In this document: positions 1-5,447 of the stretch, in pieces
How positions within the stretch are numbered: position 1 is the stretch's first letter
Layout of the letters: the number at the start of each line of letters is the position of its first letter
NCBI GenBank assembly: GCA_030604585.1
Contig: JAUVVP010000183.1
Coordinates: 1 to 5,447, forward strand
DNA length: 5,447 bases
Direction: 5' to 3'
DNA from: Planctomycetota bacterium
GTDB lineage: Bacteria; Planctomycetota; Brocadiia; SM23-32
Translations under genes and position numbers: made by a program
The notes under the pieces: generated by a model
Told to the model about the DNA's origin: nothing
The model's database searches: none
The model's input: only the letters and a program-made list of their open reading frames with translations

Positions 1-572
1 CGGTCGGTCAGGAGGATCGGCACTGCGTCCTCCTGGCTCAGGGCGCGCGCAAGATCGACGGCCGGCTGCATCGGGTGGGCCGGACCGGACGGCCTCCACG
101 CCTCCAGCTCGGCGCGCACCTCGCCCGCCCGGAGCGATTCCTTCCCGAGGATGTGCGGCTCGAAGCCGCTCTCGATGGCGGTGATCCGCCCGTTGGAGCC
201 CAGCTCGTCGAAGTAGTCCATGACCCTGCGGACGGCCCGTTCGCGGAATGAGTCGCCGCCCACGACCGCGTTCATGGACGCGCTGGAGTCGAGGATCACC
301 ACCAGGTGGCGCAGCGTGGACTGCCGGCTGAACGCAGCGCCCGCCACCAGCAGCGAGAGCAGCAGCGCGCCGAGCAGTTCCAGCACGAGCGGCAGCGTCA
401 GCGGCGGGCGGCGCTTCTGCTGTCCTTCCAGGCGCAGGCTGCGCGTCATCTGCCACAGGTGAAGCGAGGAGACCTCGATGCGCTTGCCGCGGAAGACGAA
501 GAAGTAGAGGAACAGCACGCCCCCCCGCGAGGCAAGGGCCAGCAGACCCCATGGATAGGCAAAGTAGAACAT
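1..572 (-). CDS. BatA-type membrane-anchored vWA protein, N-terminal part (cut by window edge)
   Basis: This gene starts with ATG at 572 and runs off the left edge in frame, giving 190 full codons with no stop. The N-terminus MFYFAYPWGLLAL, a hydrophobic stretch to about residue 27, and RIEVSSLHLWQ at 31-41 match the BatA/aerotolerance-regulator N-terminal domain. A second hydrophobic segment spans about 58-81. A vWA domain then begins at about residue 88, with MIDAS motif DSSAS at 95-99 and ILLTD at 186-190, where the third metal-binding motif is expected. Such proteins are anchored by the N-terminal hairpin and expose the vWA domain; relatives occur in Bat and MoxR operons. The start shares its A with the DUF58 stop (TGATG), and GGAAG lies at 580-584 with 7-base spacing. 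A run of seven C (520-526) falls in codons 16-19, but the family pattern continues in frame on both sides. The rest of the protein, probably most of it, is outside the window. Confidence 0.9.
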   Translation of the reverse strand, partial: MFYFAYPWGLLALASRGGVLFLYFFVFRGKRIEVSSLHLWQMTRSLRLEGQQKRRPPLTLPLVLELLGALLLSLLVAGAAFSRQSTLRHLVVILDSSASMNAVVGGDSFRERAVRRVMDYFDELGSNGRITAIESGFEPHILGKESLRAGEVRAELEAWRPSGPAHPMQPAVDLARALSQEDAVPILLTD

Positions 573-1429
573 CAGAGGACTTCCACCAGTCCGAGGGGCA
601 GGAACTCCGACCGCAGCACGCCCTCGAGGTCGCGGTCGGCCACGACCTCCACGTGCAGACCGCCGCACTGGAACGTCTGGTCGCGCAGCTCGTTCTTCAG
701 CGCCCGCAGCCGCCGGCCATAGTCCTCGACGGCCCGCCGGTCCAGCGTGATGTCGGCGCGGCGTCCCTCCTCGACCGCGTCGAGGACCGACGGCCCGGCG
801 GCCTCCGGGTCGGCTTCCCACGGGCCGAGCAGGTGCACCACGATCAGGCGCGCGCAGCCGGCCGAGAGGGCCTTGATGACGGTTGACGGACCGACAGGGC
901 TCATGAAGTCGCTCAGCACGAGGCGGACCGACGCGCGCCTGAGCCCGGACACGGCGCGCCGGGGTGCGGTGAAGAGGACCGATTCGGCCTCGCGGAACTC
1001 CAACTGCCCCGGCTCCTCAAGGCGGTGCAGCTCCTCGCCGGCGGCGAACAGGCGCACGGCCACCCCTTCCACCAGGGCCGAACGGTGCAGCCAGCGGCAC
1101 AGCTCGTGCGCCAGCGGCCCCTTGCGGCCGTCCCGGATGGCCATCGAGGCCGAGGTGTCAACCACCAGGTCGAAGAACGGGCTCACCTCCTCCCGGTATA
1201 GGCGCACGATCAGCCTGTCGGTGCGCGCGGAGGAGAACCAGTCAATGCGGCGGGGGTCGTCGCCCGGCACGTACTCCCGGAAGTCTTGAATCTCGACCGA
1301 GGCGCCGGTCTCGCGCCCTTCCCTGACGCCGAACGTGCCCGCCGTCGAGGCCACCTCCAGGTTGAGGCGGTACAACTGGGCCAGGCGGCGTATCTCCGCC
1401 TCGGGCAGCATCTCGGCCACAGCGGACAC
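572..1429 (-). CDS. DUF58 domain protein with vWA-like fold (MoxR-associated type)
   Basis: This 285-residue, apparently soluble protein has no evident signal peptide or membrane segment. The DUF58 hallmark is clear: DFREYVPGDDPRRIDWFSSA at 49-68, followed by RLIVRLYREE (72-81). A von Willebrand factor A-like region follows, with the MIDAS motif DTSAS at 91-95 and a later LVLSDF at 170-175 whose Asp174 is a candidate second metal ligand. Families of this kind usually sit beside MoxR AAA+ ATPases and are thought to help mature or assemble protein complexes; the molecular function is not established. The start is GTG at 1429, chosen because a perfect AAGGAGG lies 7 bases upstream; nearby ATGs at 1436 and 1433 are out of frame. 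It begins 3 bases after the permease B stop and ends in a TGATG overlap with the next gene. Size is normal for the short DUF58 form. Identity is very likely; its partner is unknown. Confidence 0.93.
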   Translation of the reverse strand: MSAVAEMLPEAEIRRLAQLYRLNLEVASTAGTFGVREGRETGASVEIQDFREYVPGDDPRRIDWFSSARTDRLIVRLYREEVSPFFDLVVDTSASMAIRDGRKGPLAHELCRWLHRSALVEGVAVRLFAAGEELHRLEEPGQLEFREAESVLFTAPRRAVSGLRRASVRLVLSDFMSPVGPSTVIKALSAGCARLIVVHLLGPWEADPEAAGPSVLDAVEEGRRADITLDRRAVEDYGRRLRALKNELRDQTFQCGGLHVEVVADRDLEGVLRSEFLPLGLVEVL

Positions 1430-1432
1430 CCA

Positions 1433-2944
1433 TCATCCTCCTTCCGCGCTTCCCGCCGCGACGCGCGCCGGGGAGGGTGCCTCCGCGCGAGCCGCCATTC
1501 CGAAACCGGGCGCTTCGCGCAGCAGCAGGACCAGGTGATAGGTGAAGCCGAGCAGGAACGGCCCCACCATGTGCGACAGGAAGGCCGCCGCCGGCACCGG
1601 GTGCTGCAGCAGGGAGAGCACGTAGAGGGCGGGCAGAAAGGCCAGCGGGCCACAGGTCAACTCTGCCAGTTCCCACCCCAACGCCCCCATCACAACGGCC
1701 ATCAGGACGAGGTTGAAGACCAGCAGCAGCACCATCACACGCGTCCGCGCAGCGGAGGTGCGGAACCTGCGCGGCAACAGGCGCGTTATGCAGTGCGTCA
1801 GGGCGGAGAAGTAGAGCACGTAGGTGACCGTCAGTGGGACGGGGTAGAACCCGACAAAGGGCGCCATGCGGGCCGGCCGCGAGACGTGCAGCAACACGGC
1901 ACAGACGCCCACCATCCCCATGGACAGCAGAAGGTAGACGGCCGTGGAGGACGCGCCGTTCCGCAGGGGCAGATACAGAAGCCGGGCCGGCGGACCCCGT
2001 CTCTCCAGCCTGGCGCGGTGCCGCGCCGGCACGTGCGTATCCGCGATGATCCAACCGAAGCAGGCTCCGCCGATCAACAGGCACGAGAACAGCTCGAACG
2101 TCATGAGCGCGATGTCGGAACCGCCGCCGGAGAACCCACCCAGGCCCAGCAGCAGGGCGAAGAGTGCCAGGGCCATGAGCAGGGCGAGAAGCTTGGTGCG
2201 GGCGGAGCTTCTGTCCTGTTTGAAGGTCAGGCAGTTCGTCGAGGCCGCGTTTAAGAACATAATGGCGAGCGCGGCCAGCACGCTCCCCCCGGTCAGGCAG
2301 AGGGCCAGGGTGGCCGCCGGAGACGACGTGCGCAGCAGCCTGCTGAGCGGTTCCCATCCCCCCTCCATCAGAACGATCAAAGGGACGAACAAAAGCAGCC
2401 CGACTGCGCCGGACAAGCGTCCGGGCTTCTTCTCGTGCACGGACAGGGCTCCAAGCAGCACGCACAACGCACAGGCCCCAACCGAACCCACCAGCAGAAC
2501 GTAGACGCACACCAGGACCCAGACCAGCTCAATCCCCCCGAACAGGAACGAGGCGACGACGAACGGCGCAAGGACCGACACGGTGAGCACACTCCTGGCT
2601 GTGGCCGCCATCAGCCGGCCGCGGACCATGCGCCGGGCGCCGATGCCGGTGATCTGTTCCAGCTCCAGGGTGTTCTTTATCACGTCGCGATGCAGGGCCT
2701 GGCCGCAGGCCGCCGGGATGATGAACAGGGTCATCACTGCCAGGACGACGGTCAATCCGTAGAACATCGGGACGCCCAGGGTCTCGGCACCGCTTGCCCC
2801 CGCGACGAAGTAGACCACCAGGGCCGCCACCAGCAGCATCCAAAACATAGTCATGCCCGCCCTGCTGTGCAGGGACTGGTATACCTCCTTGACCATGATG
2901 GGATTGGCCGCGTCGTCCAGCCTGTCCCTGATCCGTGCGAGCAT
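1433..2944 (-). CDS. ABC-2-like transporter permease B, paralogue of permease A
   Basis: This 503-residue polytopic membrane protein aligns without gaps to permease A over the first ~168 residues: NPIM at 14-17, LELEQIT at 93-99, VRGRLMA at 107-113 and SFLFGGI at 132-138 fall at the same positions in both. Over residues 101-168 I count 38 of 68 identities. The second half keeps NCLTFKQDRSSARTK (237-251), HVPARHRARLERRG (304-317) and RLLYLPLRNGASS (321-333). The C-terminal tail is Ala/Pro-rich and unlike permease A. ATG at 2944 is chosen because it matches the start of permease A; it follows the permease A stop after 5 bases, with GGAG at 2954-2957 (9-base spacing). The same frame is open upstream to 3784, but that part overlaps permease A in another frame and encodes no membrane protein. 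The likely role is the second half of a heterodimeric transporter with permease A; a separate transporter sharing the ATPase is an alternative. Confidence 0.88.
   Translation of the reverse strand: MLARIRDRLDDAANPIMVKEVYQSLHSRAGMTMFWMLLVAALVVYFVAGASGAETLGVPMFYGLTVVLAVMTLFIIPAACGQALHRDVIKNTLELEQITGIGARRMVRGRLMAATARSVLTVSVLAPFVVASFLFGGIELVWVLVCVYVLLVGSVGACALCVLLGALSVHEKKPGRLSGAVGLLLFVPLIVLMEGGWEPLSRLLRTSSPAATLALCLTGGSVLAALAIMFLNAASTNCLTFKQDRSSARTKLLALLMALALFALLLGLGGFSGGGSDIALMTFELFSCLLIGGACFGWIIADTHVPARHRARLERRGPPARLLYLPLRNGASSTAVYLLLSMGMVGVCAVLLHVSRPARMAPFVGFYPVPLTVTYVLYFSALTHCITRLLPRRFRTSAARTRVMVLLLVFNLVLMAVVMGALGWELAELTCGPLAFLPALYVLSLLQHPVPAAAFLSHMVGPFLLGFTYHLVLLLREAPGFGMAARAEAPSPARVAAGSAEGG
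1437..1443 (-). promoter_or_regulatory. Ribosome binding site AAGGAGG for the DUF58 gene
   Basis: A full Shine-Dalgarno match, AAGGAGG on the minus strand, lies inside the last codons of permease B, 7 bases before the GTG at 1429. It decides the start of the DUF58 gene, because two closer ATG triplets (1436 and 1433) lie in other frames and are too near the site. It is the strongest ribosome binding site in the window. Confidence 0.85.
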
Positions 2945-2949
2945 CGCTC

Positions 2950-4473
2950 TCAACTCCGCTCCGGCCGGCCGGGCTGCTCGGCGAGTGCCAGGCGCGGCAG
3001 CTCCCGCAGGCCGACGATGAAGTGGTACGCGAGCCCGAAGAGGAACGGCATGGCCATGTGCGTCAGGAAGGCCCCCGTCGAGACGGGCTTGTAGAGGGAG
3101 ATCATGTAAAGCAGCGGCAGAAAGGCAACCGGGACGCTGGTCAGCGTGCCGAAGTTCCACCCCACCAGACCAGGCATAAGGAAGACGGGGACCGTGGTGG
3201 CTATCAGCAGAAGGATCAAGACTATCCTCCTGGTGACCGCCGTGCGGCGGTGGGGCGCGAACACCCGGGTTATCGAACCGGCCAGCGCGGAAAGGTAGAG
3301 CGAATACGTGAGGGTCAGGACTATGGGGTACAAGAAGAAAAGGCCCCGGCTGGGGAATAGACCGCCCTTGGCGCCGCCCAGATGCACTGTGCCGATGGCG
3401 ATGAGTGCCAGGGCCAGCACCAGGTAGGCGGCGCCGGATGAGGCCCCGTCGCGAAACGGCGCGTAAAGCAGCCGCACCAGGCGCCCGCGCCGTGCCAGCT
3501 TGACGCGGTGCCGGTGGGGGATGTGCGGGGCACCCGTCAGCCAGAAAAGCGAACAGACGCCGACCAGAAGGCATGCATTGAGCTGAAACGTGGCGGAGGC
3601 GCCGGGCAGCAGCAGAGCCCCCGCCATGGCTGCCACGGTCCAGGTGGAGCCGAACAGAGCAACCACAATGAGCAGGGCGACGAACTTGGTGCGGGCCGAC
3701 GACCTGTTCTGCGGGAAGGTCAGCGAGTTGGCCGCCGAGGCCGTCAGCAGCATGACCAAGAGCGCCGCCAATACCGTGGACCACCCCAGGGACACCAGCA
3801 GCGAGCGGGTGGCTATCCCGCCGCGAACCGCGCCGAATGGCCCCCCGAACGCACCTCCGAACGTCATCACGGCGACCACCAGCGGCGCCATGCCGAGCGG
3901 GATGAGCAGCCCCGCCAACATCAACCCCCCGAAGCCCAGCACGGCCAGCAGACGCAGGCGGCGGTAGGCGGTCAGCGCCCCGAAGAAGACCGCCACGGCA
4001 CAGGCGCAGAACGACGCCAGCAACAGCCCGTAGACGCTGACGAGGATCGAAACGAGGTCAATCCCCCCGAAAAGGAACGATGTGACGGCAAAGGGGGCAA
4101 CCAGCGAGCAGAGGAGCAGGATGCGCATGCCGGAGGCCATCAACCGCCCCCGGACAAGTTGGCGCCCGTGCATCGCCGTGATCTGCACAAGCTCGATGGT
4201 CTGCGTTCGGATCTCCCGATACAGCGAAACGAACGCCGCCGTCGGGATCATGAACATCATCATCAGGCCCATCAGGAAGGCGAAGGCTATGAACATCCCC
4301 TGGCCCGAGGTCTCCCGCTCCCCGCCGACGCTCATGTAATAGATCAGCAGGGCGATGGCCAGCAGCAGCCAGAAGAAGGCCATGAAAACCTTGCTGTGGA
4401 CGGACTGCCACATCTCCTTGAGCATGATGGGGTTGACCGCCCCGTCCAGCTTCTGCCTAATCCGTTTCAGCAT
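2950..4473 (-). CDS. ABC-2-like transporter permease A
   Basis: This 507-residue polytopic inner-membrane protein is the likely translocation subunit for the ATPase just upstream. An amphipathic N-terminus containing NPIMLKEMWQSVHS (14-27) precedes the first membrane segment (about 29-48), like the connecting helix of ABC-2 permeases. After a second segment (about 59-83) comes a cytosolic loop, TIELVQIT...VRGRLMA (92-113), matching the family's 'GTLELLL..P.....V.GKLLA' coupling region. Then follow SFLFGGI (132-138) and hydrophobic stretches to about 246. The second half is an extension with roughly seven more hydrophobic segments and two basic cytosolic loops: NSLTFPQNRSSARTK (249-263) and HIPHRHRVKLARRGR (317-331). 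I count about 12-13 membrane segments by eye. ATG at 4473 is preceded by AAGGG (4482-4486, 8-base spacing) and lies inside the end of the ATPase gene. It is clearly paralogous to permease B. Family membership is judged from loop motifs and topology; the substrate is unknown. Confidence 0.88.
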   Translation of the reverse strand: MLKRIRQKLDGAVNPIMLKEMWQSVHSKVFMAFFWLLLAIALLIYYMSVGGERETSGQGMFIAFAFLMGLMMMFMIPTAAFVSLYREIRTQTIELVQITAMHGRQLVRGRLMASGMRILLLCSLVAPFAVTSFLFGGIDLVSILVSVYGLLLASFCACAVAVFFGALTAYRRLRLLAVLGFGGLMLAGLLIPLGMAPLVVAVMTFGGAFGGPFGAVRGGIATRSLLVSLGWSTVLAALLVMLLTASAANSLTFPQNRSSARTKFVALLIVVALFGSTWTVAAMAGALLLPGASATFQLNACLLVGVCSLFWLTGAPHIPHRHRVKLARRGRLVRLLYAPFRDGASSGAAYLVLALALIAIGTVHLGGAKGGLFPSRGLFFLYPIVLTLTYSLYLSALAGSITRVFAPHRRTAVTRRIVLILLLIATTVPVFLMPGLVGWNFGTLTSVPVAFLPLLYMISLYKPVSTGAFLTHMAMPFLFGLAYHFIVGLRELPRLALAEQPGRPERS

Positions 4474-5410
4474 TCCCCTGGCCCTTGTCGTTCTGCGTGG
4501 CCTGAAGGAAGATGCGCTCCAGCAGCCTGCCCTCGGTCATTACCTGGTAGGGAACCAGGTCGTGGGCCACCAGGCTCTTGACCAACTCGGCGACGTTCTC
4601 GTTCTCCCCCGTGACCTCCACCTTCAGCATGTCGGGTTCCAGCGGGTGGACGTGGCGCACATTGGGGTTCTCCAGCAGGACCTTCGCCGCCTGCTTCAGG
4701 TCGCCCATGATCTTCATGTTCAGCACCGTCTTGCGCAAGCCGTCGGCAAGGCGTTCCTCGGGCCGGCCGGCGAAGACCAGCTTGCCCTCGTCAATGATGA
4801 TGACCTGGTCGATCATCTCCTCCAGTTCGGCCAGGATGTGGGAGCTGATGAAGATGGTCTTCTGCTCGGCGGCCAGCAGCCGGAGCAGCTCCTGGAGGTC
4901 GTGGCGCGCCTGCGGGTCGAGTCCTGCGGCCGGCTCGTCCAGCAGCAGAACGGCCGGGTCATGCAGGAGCGCCCGCCCCAGGCTGATGCGCTGCTTCATG
5001 CCCTTGCTGAGGGTCTCGACCTGTTTGGACAGCAGCGGGCCGATCTCGATGAACCCCACGATCTCCTTCAGCCTCCGGCGCCTCTCCTCCCCCTTGAGCC
5101 CGTAAGCGCGGGCGAAGAAGTCCAGGTATTCGCTGACCAGCATGTGGGGGTAGGCACCGAAGTAGTCCGGCATGAACCCCATCAGCCGCCGGACCTCGTC
5201 CGCGTTGCGGGTGATCGAATGCCCGTCCAGCCACGCGTCGCCGCCGGTGGGCTCCTCGACAGTTGCCAGCATGCGCAGCGTCGTGGTCTTGCCCGCGCCG
5301 TTGGGGCCGATGAAGCCCCATATCTGTCCGCCGGTCTGCGTGTAGGTGAGCCGGTCCTCGGCGGTCTGGTCGCCGAACAGCTTGGTGAGGCCCTCGACTC
5401 TGACGTCCAT
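4457..5410 (-). CDS. ABC transporter ATP-binding protein (ABC-2 exporter type, CcmA-like)
   Basis: This is the cytoplasmic nucleotide-binding subunit that hydrolyses ATP to drive an ABC-2-type exporter; its partners are presumably the two permeases directly downstream. Visible in the 317-residue product: Walker A GPNGAGKT at 35-42; Q-loop region GFMPDYFGAY at 78-87, with Asp82 where the usual Gln is expected; signature LSKGMKQR at 134-141 (usual form LSGGxxQR); Walker B VLLLDEP at 154-160 with catalytic Glu159; D-loop GLDP at 163-166; switch His191. Residues from about 225 to the end form a C-terminal extension like the DUF4162-type tail of ABC-2 ATPases. The frame stays open to the window edge, but ATG at 5410 is chosen because the family begins just before 'VEGLTKLFG' and GAGGG lies 8 bases upstream. 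The stop overlaps the start of permease A by 17 bases, implying translational coupling. The protein class is certain; the substrate is unknown. Confidence 0.95.
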   Translation of the reverse strand: MDVRVEGLTKLFGDQTAEDRLTYTQTGGQIWGFIGPNGAGKTTTLRMLATVEEPTGGDAWLDGHSITRNADEVRRLMGFMPDYFGAYPHMLVSEYLDFFARAYGLKGEERRRRLKEIVGFIEIGPLLSKQVETLSKGMKQRISLGRALLHDPAVLLLDEPAAGLDPQARHDLQELLRLLAAEQKTIFISSHILAELEEMIDQVIIIDEGKLVFAGRPEERLADGLRKTVLNMKIMGDLKQAAKVLLENPNVRHVHPLEPDMLKVEVTGENENVAELVKSLVAHDLVPYQVMTEGRLLERIFLQATQNDKGQGNAETD

Positions 5411-5447
5411 CAGTAAAGCCCTCGGATCTCGGAGTCGCTCCCGCTGA
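5410..5447 (-). CDS. Possible C-terminal tail of an upstream gene
   Basis: One minus-strand frame is open from the right edge and ends at a TGA (5412-5410) that overlaps the ATPase ATG as TGATG, the same arrangement seen at the DUF58/vWA junction. The visible tail would read SGSDSEIRGLY before the stop. Eleven codons are too few to identify a family, and other frames are also open over this short stretch. The call rests only on the packing style of the operon. Confidence 0.3.
   Translation of the reverse strand, partial: SGSDSEIRGLY
5419..5423 (-). promoter_or_regulatory. Ribosome binding site GAGGG for the ABC ATPase gene
   Basis: GAGGG on the minus strand sits 8 bases before the ATG at 5410. 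It supports that start over possible extension toward the window edge, where the same frame remains open. Confidence 0.65.

Larger units (their letters stand above)
1..5447 (-). other. Single tightly packed transcription unit, open at both ends
   Basis: All five genes share one strand. The junctions are a 17-base overlap (ATPase/permease A), 5- and 3-base gaps (around permease B), and a 1-base TGATG overlap (DUF58/vWA). No gap is long enough for a promoter, and I saw no GC-rich hairpin followed by a T-run that would act as a terminator. The start and end of the operon are therefore outside the window. This arrangement implies co-expression and translational coupling of the transporter genes with the vWA genes. 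Confidence 0.8.

Noticed and set aside
306..886. Plus-strand reading frames of 138 and 111 codons near the left end
   Set aside because: They are antisense to the vWA and DUF58 genes, whose MIDAS motifs and family hallmarks are read on the minus strand.
1431..1436. ATG triplets at 1436 and 1433 as the DUF58 start
   Set aside because: Neither is in the DUF58 frame, and both sit too close to the AAGGAGG. GTG at 1429 is in frame with ideal spacing.
1286..2254. 322-codon plus-strand reading frame
   Set aside because: It lies antisense to permease B and DUF58, with a Gln/Gly/Arg/His-rich product and no recognisable domain.
1242..2510. 422-codon minus-strand reading frame
   Set aside because: It overlaps permease B and the start of DUF58 in another frame, and its product is Arg/Gly/Ala-rich without membrane segments or motifs.
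2945..3784. N-terminal extension of permease B giving a 783-residue reading frame
   Set aside because: The extra 280 codons read permease A in a wrong frame on the same strand. They give a Pro/Arg/His-rich, non-membrane product, while the start at 2944 matches the N-terminus of permease A and has a ribosome binding site.
3508..4581. 357-codon plus-strand reading frame
   Set aside because: It is antisense to permease A, and its product is a low-complexity Gln/His/Glu/Pro-rich string typical of a shadow frame in high-GC DNA.
4355..5416. 353-codon plus-strand reading frame
   Set aside because: It mirrors the ABC ATPase gene almost end to end. The minus strand carries all ABC motifs, and the plus product shows none of any family.
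1..5447. tRNA, rRNA, CRISPR array, insertion sequence, riboswitch or terminator
   Set aside because: No regularly spaced repeats, inverted terminal repeats, tRNA-like folds or hairpin plus T-run were seen, and coding sequence fills virtually every base.

Overview
The window is a compact, high-G+C (roughly two-thirds by eye) stretch of bacterial DNA in which every supportable gene lies on the minus strand, so transcription runs from the right edge to the left. The density, the codon bias toward G/C third positions, and the combination of a CcmA-like ABC ATPase carrying a 'GFMPDYFGAY' Q-loop variant with two large ABC-2-like permeases, a DUF58 protein and a BatA-type vWA protein suggest a planctomycete or a similar high-GC environmental lineage. 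That placement is inference; nothing in the window fixes the taxon.

Layout in transcription order: (possible tail of an unseen gene, 5410-5447) -> ABC transporter ATP-binding protein (5410-4457, 317 aa) -> ABC-2-like permease A (4473-2950, 507 aa) -> paralogous ABC-2-like permease B (2944-1433, 503 aa) -> DUF58/vWA-fold protein (1429-572, 285 aa, GTG start) -> membrane-anchored BatA-type vWA protein (572 to beyond position 1, first 190 residues visible). Junctions are a 17-base overlap, a 5-base gap, a 3-base gap and a 1-base TGATG overlap, and the ATPase start itself sits in a TGATG. There is no intergenic space for a promoter or terminator, so this is one internal block of a longer operon with translational coupling. 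No RNA genes, mobile elements, CRISPR arrays or long noncoding stretches were seen.

How the genes may work together: the ATPase and the two permeases form a complete ABC-2-type exporter, most simply an ATPase dimer with a permease heterodimer. The DUF58 and BatA-like vWA proteins belong to families usually found beside a MoxR AAA+ ATPase, where they are thought to act in maturation or assembly of membrane or periplasmic complexes. No MoxR gene is visible here; it could lie outside either edge. Substrate and physiological role cannot be read from the sequence.

The best leads are the tandem duplication that produced a divergent permease pair with strikingly conserved cytosolic loops, the physical coupling of an ABC-2 exporter to MoxR-associated vWA genes, and the unusual ATPase Q-loop.
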